Assembly: GCA_013350335.1 (NCBI GenBank)
Contig: CM023534.1
Span: forward strand, 13,240,302-13,304,301
Direction of reading: 5' to 3'
DNA from: Chimonanthus salicifolius
Lineage: Eukaryota; Streptophyta; Magnoliopsida; Laurales; Calycanthaceae
Length of the DNA stretch: 64,000 nt
Made by a program: the position numbers and the translations under genes. Every line of letters begins with the position of its first letter. Position 1 is the first letter of the stretch. Positions 24,398 through 34,693 of this stretch are shown in pieces. The notes under the pieces are model-generated. The model was not told the DNA's origin, ran no database searches, and saw nothing but the letters and a program-made list of their open reading frames with translations.

Positions 24398-24837
24398 CTC
24401 CCTTTGTCTCAAAATACTTGTCCTATATGTATTTTGGAATTGTCCCAAAATACTTGTACTTTTCCTATTTATTTATTTTTACATTAAATCAAAGCTTTAA
24501 TATTTTTTATGAGCTTCAAATCACCTTCTAACATGATGAGAAGACAACATTTTTTTATAAGTTTTGATTTTTCCATGTGCAGCATTCTATAATTATTTTC
24601 ACATCCGACTCTCATCACATGAAATCATGCATTGCTACATAATTAGAAAAGGTTCATTGAGTACTAAATTAAGTTCATTGATTGTTATTCGTAATTTTAG
24701 TATGTCAAAATTATTCATATCATGTTCATATTGACTCAAAGAATCTATTAATAAGCTTTTGGTGCACTCCGTGAGAAAATGATCTTTAAAAAATAAAAAA
24801 AAATAGAAATAGAACAAGTATTTTAAGACAGAGGAAG
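24398..24837. mobile_element. Stowaway-like MITE
   Basis: The left end CTCCCTTTGTCTCAAAATAC and the complement of the right end, CTTCCTCTGTCTTAAAATAC, form a 20-bp inverted repeat of the well-known Stowaway type. The element is flanked by TA on both sides (24396-24397 and 24838-24839). A second internal copy of CCAAAATACTTGTAC follows the left end. It is 440 bp and non-coding. Confidence 0.85.
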
Positions 24838-24839
24838 TA

Positions 24840-25129
24840 TAACTTTTTGACCTACCATTTAATATTAATTCTTAAATCAACCACAAGATTTCTTATACAT
24901 CCCACCCATCTTGTGATTTAGATTTTTTTTTAATGGTTCTCTAACTTTTAGAATTTATATATCTTAATATGTCTTTCCCGAATTTAGGTTAAAAAATGTG
25001 TTTTATTGATTTAATACTTGAAGTATTTAATACGATAACTTTTAAAAGGCTAAGGTGACATAATTTTTTTGAGACCAATCATTTATCATGTTAACTTTTA
25101 AGTACTATATAATTGAACAAATGTATGAA

Positions 25130-25164
<35 letters not shown>

Positions 25165-25567
25165 GAGAATAATAAAGAAGCTCCTCCATTTATAAAGCAT
25201 CGCAACTTTGTAAGATAAACAATAAAATTAATAATAAATTAAATCAGCTAAATTACCACACTTTGCATGAAACAATTGCGGGATTTTTTTTTAAATTGAA
25301 TCGGCAGAGGTCATTTTTGACCATTCAAATTTAGAGTTTTAAATGAGTTTTTATTTTTAGAATTTGCATCATTGTATTTTGTCTGACTACTCTTTCAGAA
25401 AAGTGTAAATATGAATATGAGATTGAAAAAAATACTTTAATTAAATCACTAAAGTTATTTTTAAATTCTTCAAAATTTGATATTTTATATTATTTTTAAA
25501 TTTTAAATTTTTTAACGCTGTTTAAGATCAACTCATTATTAATTATTGTCTTTATTATTCTTATAAA

Positions 25568-25602
<35 letters not shown>

Positions 25603-25687
25603 TACTATTACCGTTGCTATAATTGTATTTTTTTATAAGCTGAATGTTTGAGGCTTGAATATTATTTAAGGTAAAAATGTTCGAGGT
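24840..25687. other. AT-rich intergenic DNA with microsatellites
   Basis: It contains an (AT)n run at about 25135-25163 and an (ATT)n run at about 25568-25600. No gene was seen. Confidence 0.5.
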
Positions 25688-25960
25688 AAAAATATCGTAT
25701 CGGCCGATATGATAGGTATCAACTGTACAGATTGGTTATCGCTGATAGATCGCCGATATATATCGGCCCATATCATTAATATCCCCAGATATTAAAAAAA
25801 TGAAAAAAAATCAGTGTTTCATTTCACCGATACATCGGCCGATATTTTATCAACCGATATTCTTTTCTTTCTAGTTTTAAAAATAAAAATAAAAACAACT
25901 GATATTTCGAAAAGAAAAAGGAGAGAGAACCCTATATTTAAAGTCCTATATTTACACCCC
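25688..25960. mobile_element. hAT-type MITE family A, copy 4
   Basis: It contains AGGTAAAAATATCG at the left, GTATCGGCCGATATG inside, and the complement of GTAGGGGTGTAAATATAGG at the right. The left border and TSD could not be fixed, so the left coordinate is approximate. It sits about 0.5 kb upstream of the small gene at 26482. Confidence 0.55.
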
Positions 25961-26373
25961 TACATTGAATAACATTGTGAAGCAATGAACTTTCCTTTTA
26001 TTTAGAGAGTCAATGAATCTTACCAATGCGACACGTGTACTGTCGACTCAAAAGTAGTGATGCCGGTCACAACAAGTTAAGTGTGGGAGACACAGCTTGC
26101 AGTTAGATTGGATGAAAGGCCATGCAACCCACACTTCATGGCTTTTTCACTTGACGGTTAAGATCTAGTGATGATCAAATGCAATTTAGCGTGACTCTTT
26201 CTCCTTTATTGGCAAAGGAGTAACGCCATTTCTTCTCGTTTACTCTCAATTCCTTTAAACATTTACACCACCTCTACCGTTACATTTTCTCTACCTGCAT
26301 GTTTATGATATATAAGCCCATTTCCCACCCATTCCAAGCCAATCTTTTTCTTTTTCTTTTCTTCTCTCCTTTC

Positions 26374-26380
26374 TATATAA
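26374..26380 (+). promoter_or_regulatory. TATA box of the 111-residue gene
   Basis: TATATAA follows a pyrimidine-rich run and lies about 100 bp upstream of the ATG at 26482, a normal spacing for a plant TATA box. Confidence 0.5.
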
Positions 26381-26481
26381 CACAACTTCATTTCATCCAA
26401 CGGCATCAGAATCATCATTTTCCATCCTCACCTCCCTCCATTGTCTTAGATTTTCTTATTGTTGTTGTTGTCATCATCGTG

Positions 26482-29400
26482 ATGTCGGAGAGAGAAGCAA
26501 AGAAAAACAAGAAGGCTAAGACTCCTCTTGTTGAGGTAATCTCATGGCAGCAAAAGAAGGCACTCGCTGACGGCGAAGAAGAGGCCATTGGAAAAGAGGT
26601 GGATGAGCTCAAAGCATGGGTATTTCTTTATATTCTTAATTTCGGTCCCTTACTACAATCATTTTATGTCAACATGGTGTTTATAATTTGTGCATCTTTA
26701 TTGCATCAAAATATTTAATCTCGAGTTCAGTTGACTTGAGTTCATATATTACATTAAAGGTATTTGGTTCGCCTCTTTCCCAGCTAATTTGATATACAAG
26801 GTTTGCAGGTGATTCCGTATATATATATATATATTACTAGTCTAAAATGAGGATACTCATGTTATCACACTTCATTAGTCTTGTATTATAATCAATCACA
26901 CACAATATATATATTATGATAGGATATAATGAGAAATACTAAACCTAAATTAGCCCCTAATCTCACTATCAACACCCAAATCATTCAAAGTCTTAGATTT
27001 CCAAAAGTTAGTACCTAATTTATTACAAGGTAAAATCCAAATCAATCCCCCAAATCCCATTATTCATATCTAAAAGAATAATACTTCCTAATCTTGGGTG
27101 AATCATCCCATAATTATTCCAAACTCATCACCTAATCCATTCCAAAGAAAAAAGAAGAAAAAGAACAAGAGGGAATGAGGAAGTAAAGGATATTCACCAT
27201 CTAAAAAAGGAGAGGAAGATTATATAAATAGAGAGAGAAGAAGAAGAAGAAGAAATGGGTAATTATCGGAAGGAAGAGAAAAAAACACAAGTTTGAACTC
27301 ATGTTTAGACATTTTTCGAGCAGGCTTTAGTCTGCTAGTTTCACTGTTCCACACTTAAATTTATACCAAATACGTAGATAAATCTCATATGAAGATAATG
27401 TGACTGACTTTTTCACTTTTTTTTTGTTTAATGGCAGACCACTTTGATAGAGACCATGGACGAGAAACAGATGAAGGAGTACGTATTAAACAGGCCAGAA
27501 CACTTGCAGAGTTCAAAAACAGGGAAGGGTGTACCAAGAAAAAGGGTATGACAAGAATGAAGAGATCATTCTAATTTTTACCAAATGATGAAAATGATAT
27601 GGTATGAACCAACTGTATGATTCCTCTTTCATGGCTGTCTCTGGTATATTTAAGCTCAGAAATCCTAATTGAGACTCTGCCCACCTCATGAATCATGATC
27701 TATAATACATATTTTGCCAAGTAAATTGACTTTAGAGAAAAAGAGAATTTAATCTCACGACATCATACAAGACATCTTTCTCGTTTTCAAATAAATATCT
27801 CTAGTTTCAACTTTCTCAAATTACACAAATCTGTCTTTAGTCTTGGAAATATGTTGGGAAGAATATGAATTTATCCGTCACCTCTCAGTGTTGGAAACAA
27901 GTTTTGGGCTCTTGCTGTTATATTTGAACCTTCTTTTGCCTTTTTTTTTCTTCTAGGAAAAAAATCCTTTTGTCATCAGATAGTAAATAAAGAATAAAAT
28001 GGGTTGGACATCACTGACTGCCAATGAAGATTACTCCCTCATGAAATTGATGTGAAAATTGTTCCCACTATGTTATTCACATTCCCACGAACATGTAGAC
28101 TTGAACAACAATGTGCTAGTGGGCCCAATGAGTTTGATGGGCTTCTTTTGTTTTAGATGAAATGATGGTGTAGACTAGAGAGAAAAAAAAGAGAATAAGA
28201 GAGTTTGACAGCAAAATGGTCTCATCGACCTAATGGGTTTGACATACTTCTCTAATTTAGATAGATGACTATGGGCCTAGGCTTTTTATGGCTTGAATTT
28301 GGTTGAGAATAACACAAACATGGATGAGAATAATATGGAAAGTTCTCTTAGAAAACAAATGCTTTCCCTGTTTGGCTAGGGTTGAGTGAGAGTATGAGAA
28401 AATGGGACTCACAGGAGAACTAAGTTCTCTTAGAACAAGAACATCGCATTCTCCACTTAAGTAAGGAGAATTTAATGTACTTGTTAGGACCTGAGTATCC
28501 ACCCAAAAGACTAGTCAATTAGGCGGAGTGAAGCAAGTGCTTTATAAATCCCTGATCTCCCTCTACACTTCTACCGTGGAACTTGTTCGCAGCCCTAACA
28601 ACCCTTCTCGAACGAGGCCAGTCATCCCGTCCGCTTAGAGGATATCTTGAGTCCACTTGAAGTAGTCTGATACCTGACTTTGATACCACTTGTTAAGACC
28701 TGATTATCCATCCCAAAAGACCAACCTATTAGGTGGAGTGATTCAAGTTTTTATAGATCCCTAGATCTCTCTCTCCACTCAAATGTGAGACTTGTTTGCA
28801 GCCCCAACATTTCTCTCCCTCTTCGTGTCTCTTTCTTTTTCCTCCCTTTATTTCTCTTCCTCATTTCTTAGATTTTTTTTGAAAAAAATTACTTGTTTAC
28901 TTAAACATACCTCACCCTACACCCATCCTTTAACTATATTAAAGTCAGATCTTCCATTTTATTCTACAATTTATCCCAGAAATCAAAATCTGTCACCATC
29001 TGCTACCAAGTCATTTACATTATTAATCAGTTCATCCTCATTACTTTGATAAAGTAACTTGCAGTCCATTTCTTATACTTAGTCTTACAATGTCTGATTC
29101 AAAAATTTGATACATTTCTATTTTATTATTTAGTTATTTTCTTATCTCACTGGTTAGCAATAAATCATTTTCACATAATATTTTTAAAAACCATATTAAA
29201 TTTATAAACGAAGTTGTACTTTGTAAATATTTTATTGATCTAATGGAGAAATACTCCAATTTATGCAACCTGTTTAATCTGAACCTAACTTTTAAGTGTC
29301 CCTGACATATTAAATATTGTGCTCTTGATGGTCTGAAGTCTGAACTAAGTTAAGCCGAAATATCAACAATTTTGGTCTATTGGAGGCCCAACTATTTTTT

Positions 29401-29603
29401 TTTTTTTAATGAAAATGCATATAGATTAAAATTCTAAAATATGGATTTGGGCCCATTTCAACCTGTAATTTTGTTTCTGGCTTATTTCTCACATGGGAAC
29501 GTTGATAGTGCAGGTACAAAAGAAAAGACAGTCGAAGTGTTCTTCAGCTTCTCTGGGCCTGATGGCTTCAATCTGGAAGTTCCACAGAGAAGATGATGAT
29601 TAG
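26482..29603 (+). CDS. Small basic plant protein of unknown function (111 aa)
   Basis: Exons are 26482-26619, 27438-27545 and 29514-29603. All introns are GT-AG and phase 0, and the joined frame is open for 111 codons. The N-terminus is lysine-rich (KKNKKAKTP), followed by VEVISWQQKKA (about 17-27), an acidic/helical stretch GKEVDELKAW that runs into IETMDEKQMKEYVLNRPEHL (about 50-69), a basic linker (KGVPRKRVQKKRQSK), and a C-terminus MASIWKFHREDDD. I see no signal peptide or membrane segment. I believe similar short proteins occur in other plants, but I cannot name the family or a function. Intron 2 hosts a TRIM retrotransposon. No indels affect this gene. Confidence 0.75.
28482..28809 (-). 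mobile_element. TRIM retrotransposon with 119-bp LTRs
   Basis: Two direct repeats of exactly 119 bp, 28482-28600 and 28691-28809, both run from TGTTA(G/A)GACCTG to GCAGCCC(T/C)AACA, with the TG...CA ends of LTRs. The 90-bp interior ends, on the minus strand next to the LTR, in TGGTATCAAAGTC, which fits an initiator-Met tRNA primer-binding site. It has no coding capacity, so it is a TRIM in minus orientation. It lies in intron 2 of the 111-residue gene. No clear 5-bp TSD was found. Confidence 0.85.
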
Positions 29604-30639
29604 GATTTTTTTTTTTTTAAGATGTAGTGGGCAGATTTTTAAGTATCAAGATGTGCACTATATGATCTGAATGTATTGCACTGTCAATTGCTTAATAAGT
29701 TTGCCTCGTTGTGTTACATTTTTTTCTTTGATTTTTTAACATTTCTAGTCTTGTTGTTTAAATACATATTCTAAATTTTTAAAATAAATTACTTTAACAA
29801 TGTAGAGATTTTAAGTAATTGTTTGAAAATATGGTGATATTTTTCATGAAAATATATTGCTTGTAATGATATTATCGAAATATATTATTTGATATTAAGA
29901 TAATTACAGATGTTCACTCGAGCACTCGGGTGCACGATTATGGGCCCTCTAAATGGGGTGGTGAAAATCTTCATATGTTGTCCATCAAAAATCACTTGTT
30001 GAATTTAACAAATCATATTTTTAAAGGTCATAAAATTTAGAATTAAAAAAATAATTTAAATCGATTATATTTTGAGAGATTTAAAAATATGACTTGATTA
30101 AACCCATCAAAATGATTTTTGATAGATGTACTATTAATTCAATGTCATTCAAGTAATTCGACAATTGTGGTCAGTTACTCCTTTTTTTTAGAATTTAAAT
30201 ATTCCCTTAAAATAAAAATGAGAAAGATTCACATGACTATTAGGAGAGATGCCTTTTCTTTTTTTTTTTTTCTTCGAGCATAGTAGATCAATTTGAATTT
30301 GTAAATATACTGTAAAATTTTTGTTTAGTTTACTTTTATATTCTTGATTTTTTTTAAATTCTTTTTTTTTAATTTACATATAAAAAAAAAAAAGTAGAAT
30401 CCATTCTTAATATTACTGCGTGCAGTGGAGCTGAGGATTTCTCCCAGTACAAAACTCATTCAAAATTCAAGGAATTGATTGTCTCAATGAAGACTGAGCC
30501 ATAATTAGTGAAAAGGGTCAATTGTTGGCTGAGTGGAAATTCTTGAAGCAACCAAATGAGAATGGATCTCCACTTGAAGGGGGCCCTACTTGCTGTGGGG
30601 TCACCTTTGGAACTACAGATGACCTCAACCCAGAGTTGG
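29604..30639. other. 3' flank and AT-rich intergenic DNA
   Basis: The first 150 bp or so are the probable 3' UTR of the 111-residue gene. The rest is AT-rich with several homopolymer runs and no recognised gene. Confidence 0.45.
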
Positions 30640-30907
30640 CTACTCATTCGGCCCGACTCCCATAGCCTAGCCACTCATATCAAATTGAACCAAACCTAGG
30701 ATTAATCCTCGCCACATTATTAGCCACTCATTGAAGCCTGGTTAGCCACCCATGTGGCGGTGCCACTCATGTGGCCCAACACCCATATTTAACCACACGT
30801 GTGGCCCAACCCAAGGATCGGCCACTCACATGGCCCTAGGCCCTAGCTACAAGTTACTCTGTTACTTATTCAAGGAAATCGATCACCCATGTGGCCCCAA
30901 CACCTGT
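30640..30907. repeat. Degenerate repeats of a CCACTCATGTGGCCC word
   Basis: Variants of CCACTCATGTGGCCCAAC recur irregularly about seven times in 270 bp. The core carries the partial palindrome CCA-C-TGTGG. It is a diverged minisatellite-like tract, much more GC-rich than its flanks, and is interrupted on the right by a family A MITE. Confidence 0.6.
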
Positions 30908-30915
30908 ATCTAACT

Positions 30916-31090
30916 CAGAGTACAAAAATAGTCAGTGCCAAAATATGGGTGTATGGGCATATCTCAGTACTGGTGGTCGATATATTTTAAATCTCGGCCG
31001 ATCTCTCTTTTAAATTTTCTTGGACAAATATCAATTGTATAAATGTGTATTGACCGATACACACAGTATCAATCGAGATTTCAACCTCTG
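30916..31090. mobile_element. hAT-type MITE family A, copy 5 (diverged)
   Basis: The 175-bp element starts CAGAGTACAAAAATAG and ends GAGATTTCAACCTCTG. It is flanked by a perfect 8-bp duplication, ATCTAACT, at 30908-30915 and 31091-31098. Only one CTCGGCCGAT palindrome survives, with TCGATA and ACCGATA variants, so this is an older copy of the family. Confidence 0.75.
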
Positions 31091-31098
31091 ATCTAACT

Positions 31099-32046
31099 GC
31101 TCTCATGCAGGTCGAGCCTAAGTTTGGCCGCCTATGCATCCCTATCCAATCTCAACCAAGTCCAACTCAACTGCATCATCGGCATGAATTGAGATCGGAT
31201 CTCAACAACCATACAATTTCGGTGAGTTTGGAATCATGCATCACATAGTGCAAATTGTTGACAACAATCACATATAAATTGGTGAAGAATGTTTGACTTC
31301 GGTCAAAAGGGGTTTTTTTTTATAATTTTTTTTCAAAGCTAAAGTTTTTTTTTTTAAATTTATGAAAAACTTGGGGACGCCTTTCAAATTAATTTAAAGG
31401 AGAGGGTTCTTTAGAAAAATCCTAATAAAATTTTTAGTTCAGTTTTAATAAAAAAAGCTTAGGAATATTTTGAAAGAACACTAATATTTTTTCTTAATCT
31501 AGAAAAAAAAACCATTCTTCTATATTCTAAAAAAACTCCAAACTTTTTATACATTTAGTGAAGAAAACCCTCTTAACCGTAGTTCAATTCAATACATACT
31601 ATATAATTTTAGTCCATCATCTTCAAAATTAAAATTAGGCACAATTGTTAGCTTAAGAAATTAAAGTGGTCAACTGGATTGGATGAAATATCAAAATTCA
31701 GCCGCATATAATATTTTTAGCCATCCACTCTAATGCCACAAATTTAATTACTGGAATTGAAAACGAAATGGCTAGAAATATCATATGTTTCTAAAATTTT
31801 GTATCTTGGAAAAATCTTTAGGTTTACTTTTAATTTGTGCAGTGCAATAAAGATTGCAATTATATCCTATTATAATTTTTGAAATGATAGATTAAAATTC
31901 TTGAAGCATATAGGACAATAATTTTTATAATTGAAGTTTGAAATAGTTTTTGGTCTCATCTAAGTAAATTAATGGGAAAATCTTGATTAACCAATATATC
32001 AAAGTAAATTCATATAAATTTTTTAGTTATGTAATCGAAGGCCATG
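31099..32046. other. AT-rich intergenic DNA
   Basis: No gene or bounded repeat was recognised. Confidence 0.45.
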
Positions 32047-32054
32047 AAATTAAT

Positions 32055-32212
32055 GGGTGTAGCTCAACTGGTTGCCTCCTTGTGTTAGGAAATAGGGAGG
32101 TTGCGGGTTCGAACTCCCATGACCTAACTTAGTGTGCCTTAGAAGTAGTGGATTCACCCATGGAGGATTTTTACGCTGGATATCCCATGATTTCCTACAC
32201 GTAAATTAAAAA
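32055..32212 (+). mobile_element. tRNA-derived SINE
   Basis: It starts GGGTGTAGCTCAACTGG (A-box-like), has the B-box GCGGGTTCGAACTCCC at about 32104, and ends GATTTCCTACACGTAAATT followed by an A-run. The 3' part matches the SINE at 1.95 kb read on its own strand. A short AAATTAAT occurs at both ends and could be the TSD. Confidence 0.75.
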
Positions 32213-32840
32213 AAATTAATAATTAAAACTCAAAAATCAAATGACTAAAAAAAAATCACATGTCCCTGCAATTTTGTACTTTTGCAAATTAGAATTCTAT
32301 TTTCATTTTACATGGTAGAATAAAGGCTTCAACTAGGCTGAACTTCAGCTTATAAAAATAAATAAAAAACCTTAGATATAATATGTGTTGAATTGAGGCA
32401 AGGAAGACTTTTTTTCAAATAACTTTTAAAAAAATTCAATTTTTTTATACTATAAAAAAAACATTATAACCTTTGTTTCATATTAAGCAAACATATTAGT
32501 ACTTGTTCCAAAATATCTTAAGTTTTTAAGATCACCATCATCTAATGTTCTAATTCACTGAACCTTGAATTATAACCAATCGGTTAAGTGGGCCTAATTT
32601 AATTTTCAACAATGATTTAACACCGCAAGGTCGGATGGTGTATGGCCCACCTCTACCTACTCAATCCATCAGGCCCCATATCACTAATCATTACTTCTGG
32701 CACCATTACAAATAAAATAAATAGAAAGGAAAAAAAAAATAGGAAATCATCTTCCTTACACCCCAATCATTGCTTCTTTACATTGCTTGATGAGGATGTC
32801 AACATGAACAGAGAAGTGACTGAGAGATTAGAATTTTTTC
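32213..32840. other. Intergenic DNA, 3' flank of the SAUR gene
   Basis: AT-rich; the last part is the likely 3' UTR of the minus-strand SAUR gene. The plus-strand frame at 32642-33169 is mostly the SAUR antisense and is not a gene. Confidence 0.5.
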
Positions 32841-32841
32841 T

Positions 32842-33109
32842 TTACAAAGACCTTCGATTCCTTTCAGCTACAGTGCATCTGGCCAAGGTAGAATTGATCC
32901 TTTCAAAGGTGGATACATCACATGGAAGAAGCAATGCCATTTTGACCATCGAATCCAAATTCCTCTGCTGCTTTATCCAGCAGCTGCTGAAACAGAGGAT
33001 GCTTCAAGTATGTTGTTGGAACAACAAACCTCTTCTGATCACTACCCACATAAACAGCAAAATGCCCCTTGGGAGCTCTTCTCCTTTGATATTCTTGATT
33101 GCCAGTCAT
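32842..33109 (-). CDS. SAUR family small auxin-up RNA protein
   Basis: The intronless gene reads [22 protein letters not shown], then [18 protein letters not shown] and EEFGFD, the core of the plant SAUR domain. After a one-base insertion near 32947 it resumes as [13 protein letters not shown] to ERNRRSL and a TAA at 32842. Repaired length is 88 residues, typical of the family. SAURs inhibit PP2C.D phosphatases and so favour plasma-membrane H+-ATPase activity and cell expansion in response to auxin. A single gene is seen here, although SAURs are often clustered. The ATG at 33109 is chosen over the upstream in-frame codons because the SAUR homology starts there and a TATA box lies about 80 bp upstream. 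As printed, the frame stops early after NGIASSM. Confidence 0.9.
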
Positions 33110-33186
33110 TTGAAGATGAAGGAGGAGGAGGAGGAAGATATTGTAGGAGTTGGGTCTGAAGGGAAATGAACGTTGAGGGTATGGAA

Positions 33187-33192
33187 TATATA
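33187..33192 (-). promoter_or_regulatory. TATA box of the SAUR gene
   Basis: TATATA within CCTATATATTCC on the minus strand lies about 80 bp upstream of the SAUR ATG, a suitable position for an intronless gene with a short leader. Confidence 0.5.
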
Positions 33193-33576
33193 GGAACATA
33201 CGAGTATATGTGATGTAGCAGTGTAAGTATCTTATTGAAAGATAAGGGAATAAAGACAAATGGGTGTTTAGCTAAGGAGTTTCTATATATTAGTATGTGA
33301 CTGAAAGATAAAAGAGGGTACGAAAGAGAAATGAGTAGAACGTGGGTTTGTCATGTCCTTACAGAGAGAGAGAGGGAAATATATTTAATGAAGTTACGTG
33401 AAGGAATTGTTGTTTGGGAGGCTGAGTCTCTGAGAGCACATGGCAAGAGAACACTAAATCAATGCCCACAACTTTCCATAACATCAACAGGAGAAATCGC
33501 AGTTAAATTTTAGAAAAATTATAAGAACGTTAGTCTCTTCTATGAGTAAAAGGACATCAGATTTGTCATTTACCAA

Positions 33577-33702
33577 TGTTTCTATCATTTTCTTAACCTT
33601 TATTCGTACAGCAGAAAGTGTTCCTATCACTTTCCTAACCTTTATTCGTACAGAAGAAAGTGTTCCTATCAATTTCCTATCCTTTATTCGAACAAAAGAA
33701 TT
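33577..33702. repeat. Three-copy 42-bp tandem repeat
   Basis: The units begin TGTT(T/C)CTATCA at 33577, 33619 and 33661, each 42 bp apart, and contain CCTTTATTCGTACAG. Because 42 is a multiple of three, an open frame runs through on the minus strand (VRIKVRKVIGTL-like units). I see no domain and treat it as a minisatellite. Confidence 0.8.
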
Positions 33703-33898
33703 TTTCTTAAACTTGAACAAAACTCGAGCCCTCTGATTGAACATTGTATTTACCCACATTTTTCTCATCAACATATGAAAAATAGCTTTGTCAAACAAGT
33801 GTTATGCAAGATTGAAAGAAGTGCTAGGTTCGGCCTTCTGCCCAAGTCTCGAACGTGAGGCAAATAATTGGCCACCTTCACCGTCTATTCCATTCTAA

Positions 33899-34284
33899 CA
33901 GGGGTAAAACTTAGGTTGGATTTTAACTCGACCAGTATAATCCGATTCGAGAAATCAGTGGGTTTGAGTTATTTATTTGTATATTTTGAGTCGGATTGAA
34001 TTGAAAAAAAAAAACTCGCATCAAATTTAGGTCGAATTGAGCTCAGAAAATTAAAATCAATCAGATTCGACCCGACTTAACTCGATTTGACTCGAGTGCA
34101 CCAAGTTATAAAACAATATCAATTAGGATTGAAACTCGGATTAGATTGGGTCAGACCAACATTTAGGTTGAGTCGAGTTCGAAATTGGAGTCGGGTCGGA
34201 TTGAGTAATTCAGATCGAAGCCAATAAATTTTGACATAGATTGAGTAGCCTGAAAATAATTGGCTCATCCCATCTCGAATTTCT
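33899..34284. mobile_element. hAT-type MITE family C, copy 2
   Basis: The element starts CAGGGGTAAAACTTAGG and is flanked by CATTCTAA at 33891-33898 and CATTCTAC at 34285-34292 (7 of 8). It shares with the 2.5-kb copy the words GAGAAATCAGTGGGTTTGAG, GAGTGCACCAAGTTATAAAA and GAGTAATTCAGAT in the same order. It is non-coding. Confidence 0.7.
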
Positions 34285-34470
34285 CATTCTACTAGGTTTG
34301 ACTGATCTCAATCAAGATATAGGCATTTGTGTCCGTGCCCAAGTTTTAGAAATCATCTATTATAAATTAAATTACAATAAACCGTCACAAAATTTTAAAT
34401 GAGTCTTTTAATTGAATTATCAACTGATGCCCTTTCTAACACGGGCAAAATTTGTTTGGAGACACCGAAT

Positions 34471-34660
34471 GGATGAAATTCTTATTTTACCTCAACTAGT
34501 GTACCGCTCATCAAGTACCGATATATAGAACATATACATGCAGTGGCGTGTTATAGGTACACGGGTACTTGATGAGCGGTACACTGATAGAAATAAAATG
34601 AAAATTGCACTCTATCTCGCATCCCATAACCGATTTTGTTGATGTTAAAATGGCTGGCTA
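34471..34660. mobile_element. Palindromic (foldback) non-autonomous element, copy 1
   Basis: The left arm carries TGTACCGCTCATCAAGTACC and the right arm GGTACTTGATGAGCGGTACA, its exact complement, with TATTTTAC/AAATAAAATG-type outer arms. A diverged copy lies at 45790-45988, and the homology continues past the right arm to AATGGCTGGCT. No TSD was seen for this copy. Confidence 0.6.
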
Positions 34661-34693
34661 TTATCAACTGGATTTAAAAATAGAACCTAATAT

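Noticed and set aside
32055..32212. Possible tRNA gene
   Set aside because: Same reasoning: SINE structure with a long 3' part and A-tail, and no acceptor stem pairing.
32642..33169. 175-codon plus-strand frame
   Set aside because: It is largely the antisense of the SAUR gene and of its flank.
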